From assembly GCA_964549595.1 (NCBI GenBank), contig CAZJWK010000155.1, positions 1-5,043 on the forward strand: a DNA stretch of 5,043 nucleotides, given 5' to 3'. This stretch comes from CAZQQN01 sp964549595. GTDB taxonomy: Bacteria > Bacteroidota > Bacteroidia > CAILMK01 > CAYYUA01. The notes beneath the pieces were generated by a model. That model saw only the letters and a list, made by a program, of their open reading frames with translations. It was not told where the DNA came from and did no database searches. Below are positions 4,935-5,043 of this stretch, in pieces. The stretch's first letter is position 1. Every line of letters starts with the position of its first letter. The translations under genes and the position numbers were made by a program.

Positions 4935-5043
4935 CGAGGGCTTTTTTGGGTATAAACTGTTTCTGAACTGGATGCTAACTGAGCCAAAAGAAGGCAAATT
5001 GCAAATCTGCTAAGAAAAAGGGGAGTATCAAAACCGAAAAATC

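Noticed and set aside
4905..4965. ATACC-T-GGTAT palindrome and a T6 run after mgtE, considered as an intrinsic terminator
   Set aside because: The stem is too short with an impossible loop, and the T-run is separated from it by GAGGGC; no reliable hairpin-plus-U-tract is present.

Overview
The window looks like a piece of a Bacteroidota chromosome, possibly from the Cytophagia/Cyclobacteriaceae side, though that finer placement is a guess. Three things support this. Start codons are preceded by A-rich leaders without Shine-Dalgarno motifs. A TAnnTTTG-type -7 element (TATATTTG, 1901-1908) lies just upstream of the first gene of the main operon. The accessory genes are of the DUF4160/DUF2442 kind, which is common in that phylum but also in cyanobacteria and Chlorobi. 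There are no RNA genes, no CRISPR array and no recognisable transposase.

The left third (1 to about 1900) is AT-rich, decayed accessory DNA. It begins with the last 20 codons of a possible membrane protein. A perfect 15-bp inverted repeat around a 40-nt centre follows (63-132), and then a 5'-truncated DUF2442 gene (about 120-350). Next comes an intact two-gene cassette, DUF4160 (589-846) and DUF2442 (853-1110), of the kind that looks like a small toxin-antitoxin-type pair. After it lie at least two more broken DUF2442 relatives (about 1190-1246 and 1486-1653). A diverged direct repeat (309-445 and 1205-1342) covers the DUF2442 C-terminus plus about 95 bp of 3' flank. This shows that the locus grew by segmental duplication and is now eroding. 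A 52-codon minus-strand ORF (1612-1770) is unidentified.

The right two thirds (1901-4934) are a compact, more GC-rich, plus-strand operon of three intact genes. The first (1942-2757) is a five-helix MscS-superfamily channel that stops after the beta domain. Four bases later comes a soluble MgtE-like protein with the N-terminal superhelical domain and CBS pair but no membrane domain (2762-3580). After 43 bp comes a full MgtE magnesium transporter (3624-4934). The arrangement suggests one module for Mg2+ or osmotic/ionic homeostasis. MgtE would be the gated pore, the soluble paralogue a regulatory or hetero-oligomeric partner, and the MscS-like protein a co-expressed channel. That joint role is inference from layout; the individual family calls rest on visible motifs. 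The last 109 bp (4935-5043) are AT-rich and non-coding as far as I can see, with no convincing terminator.
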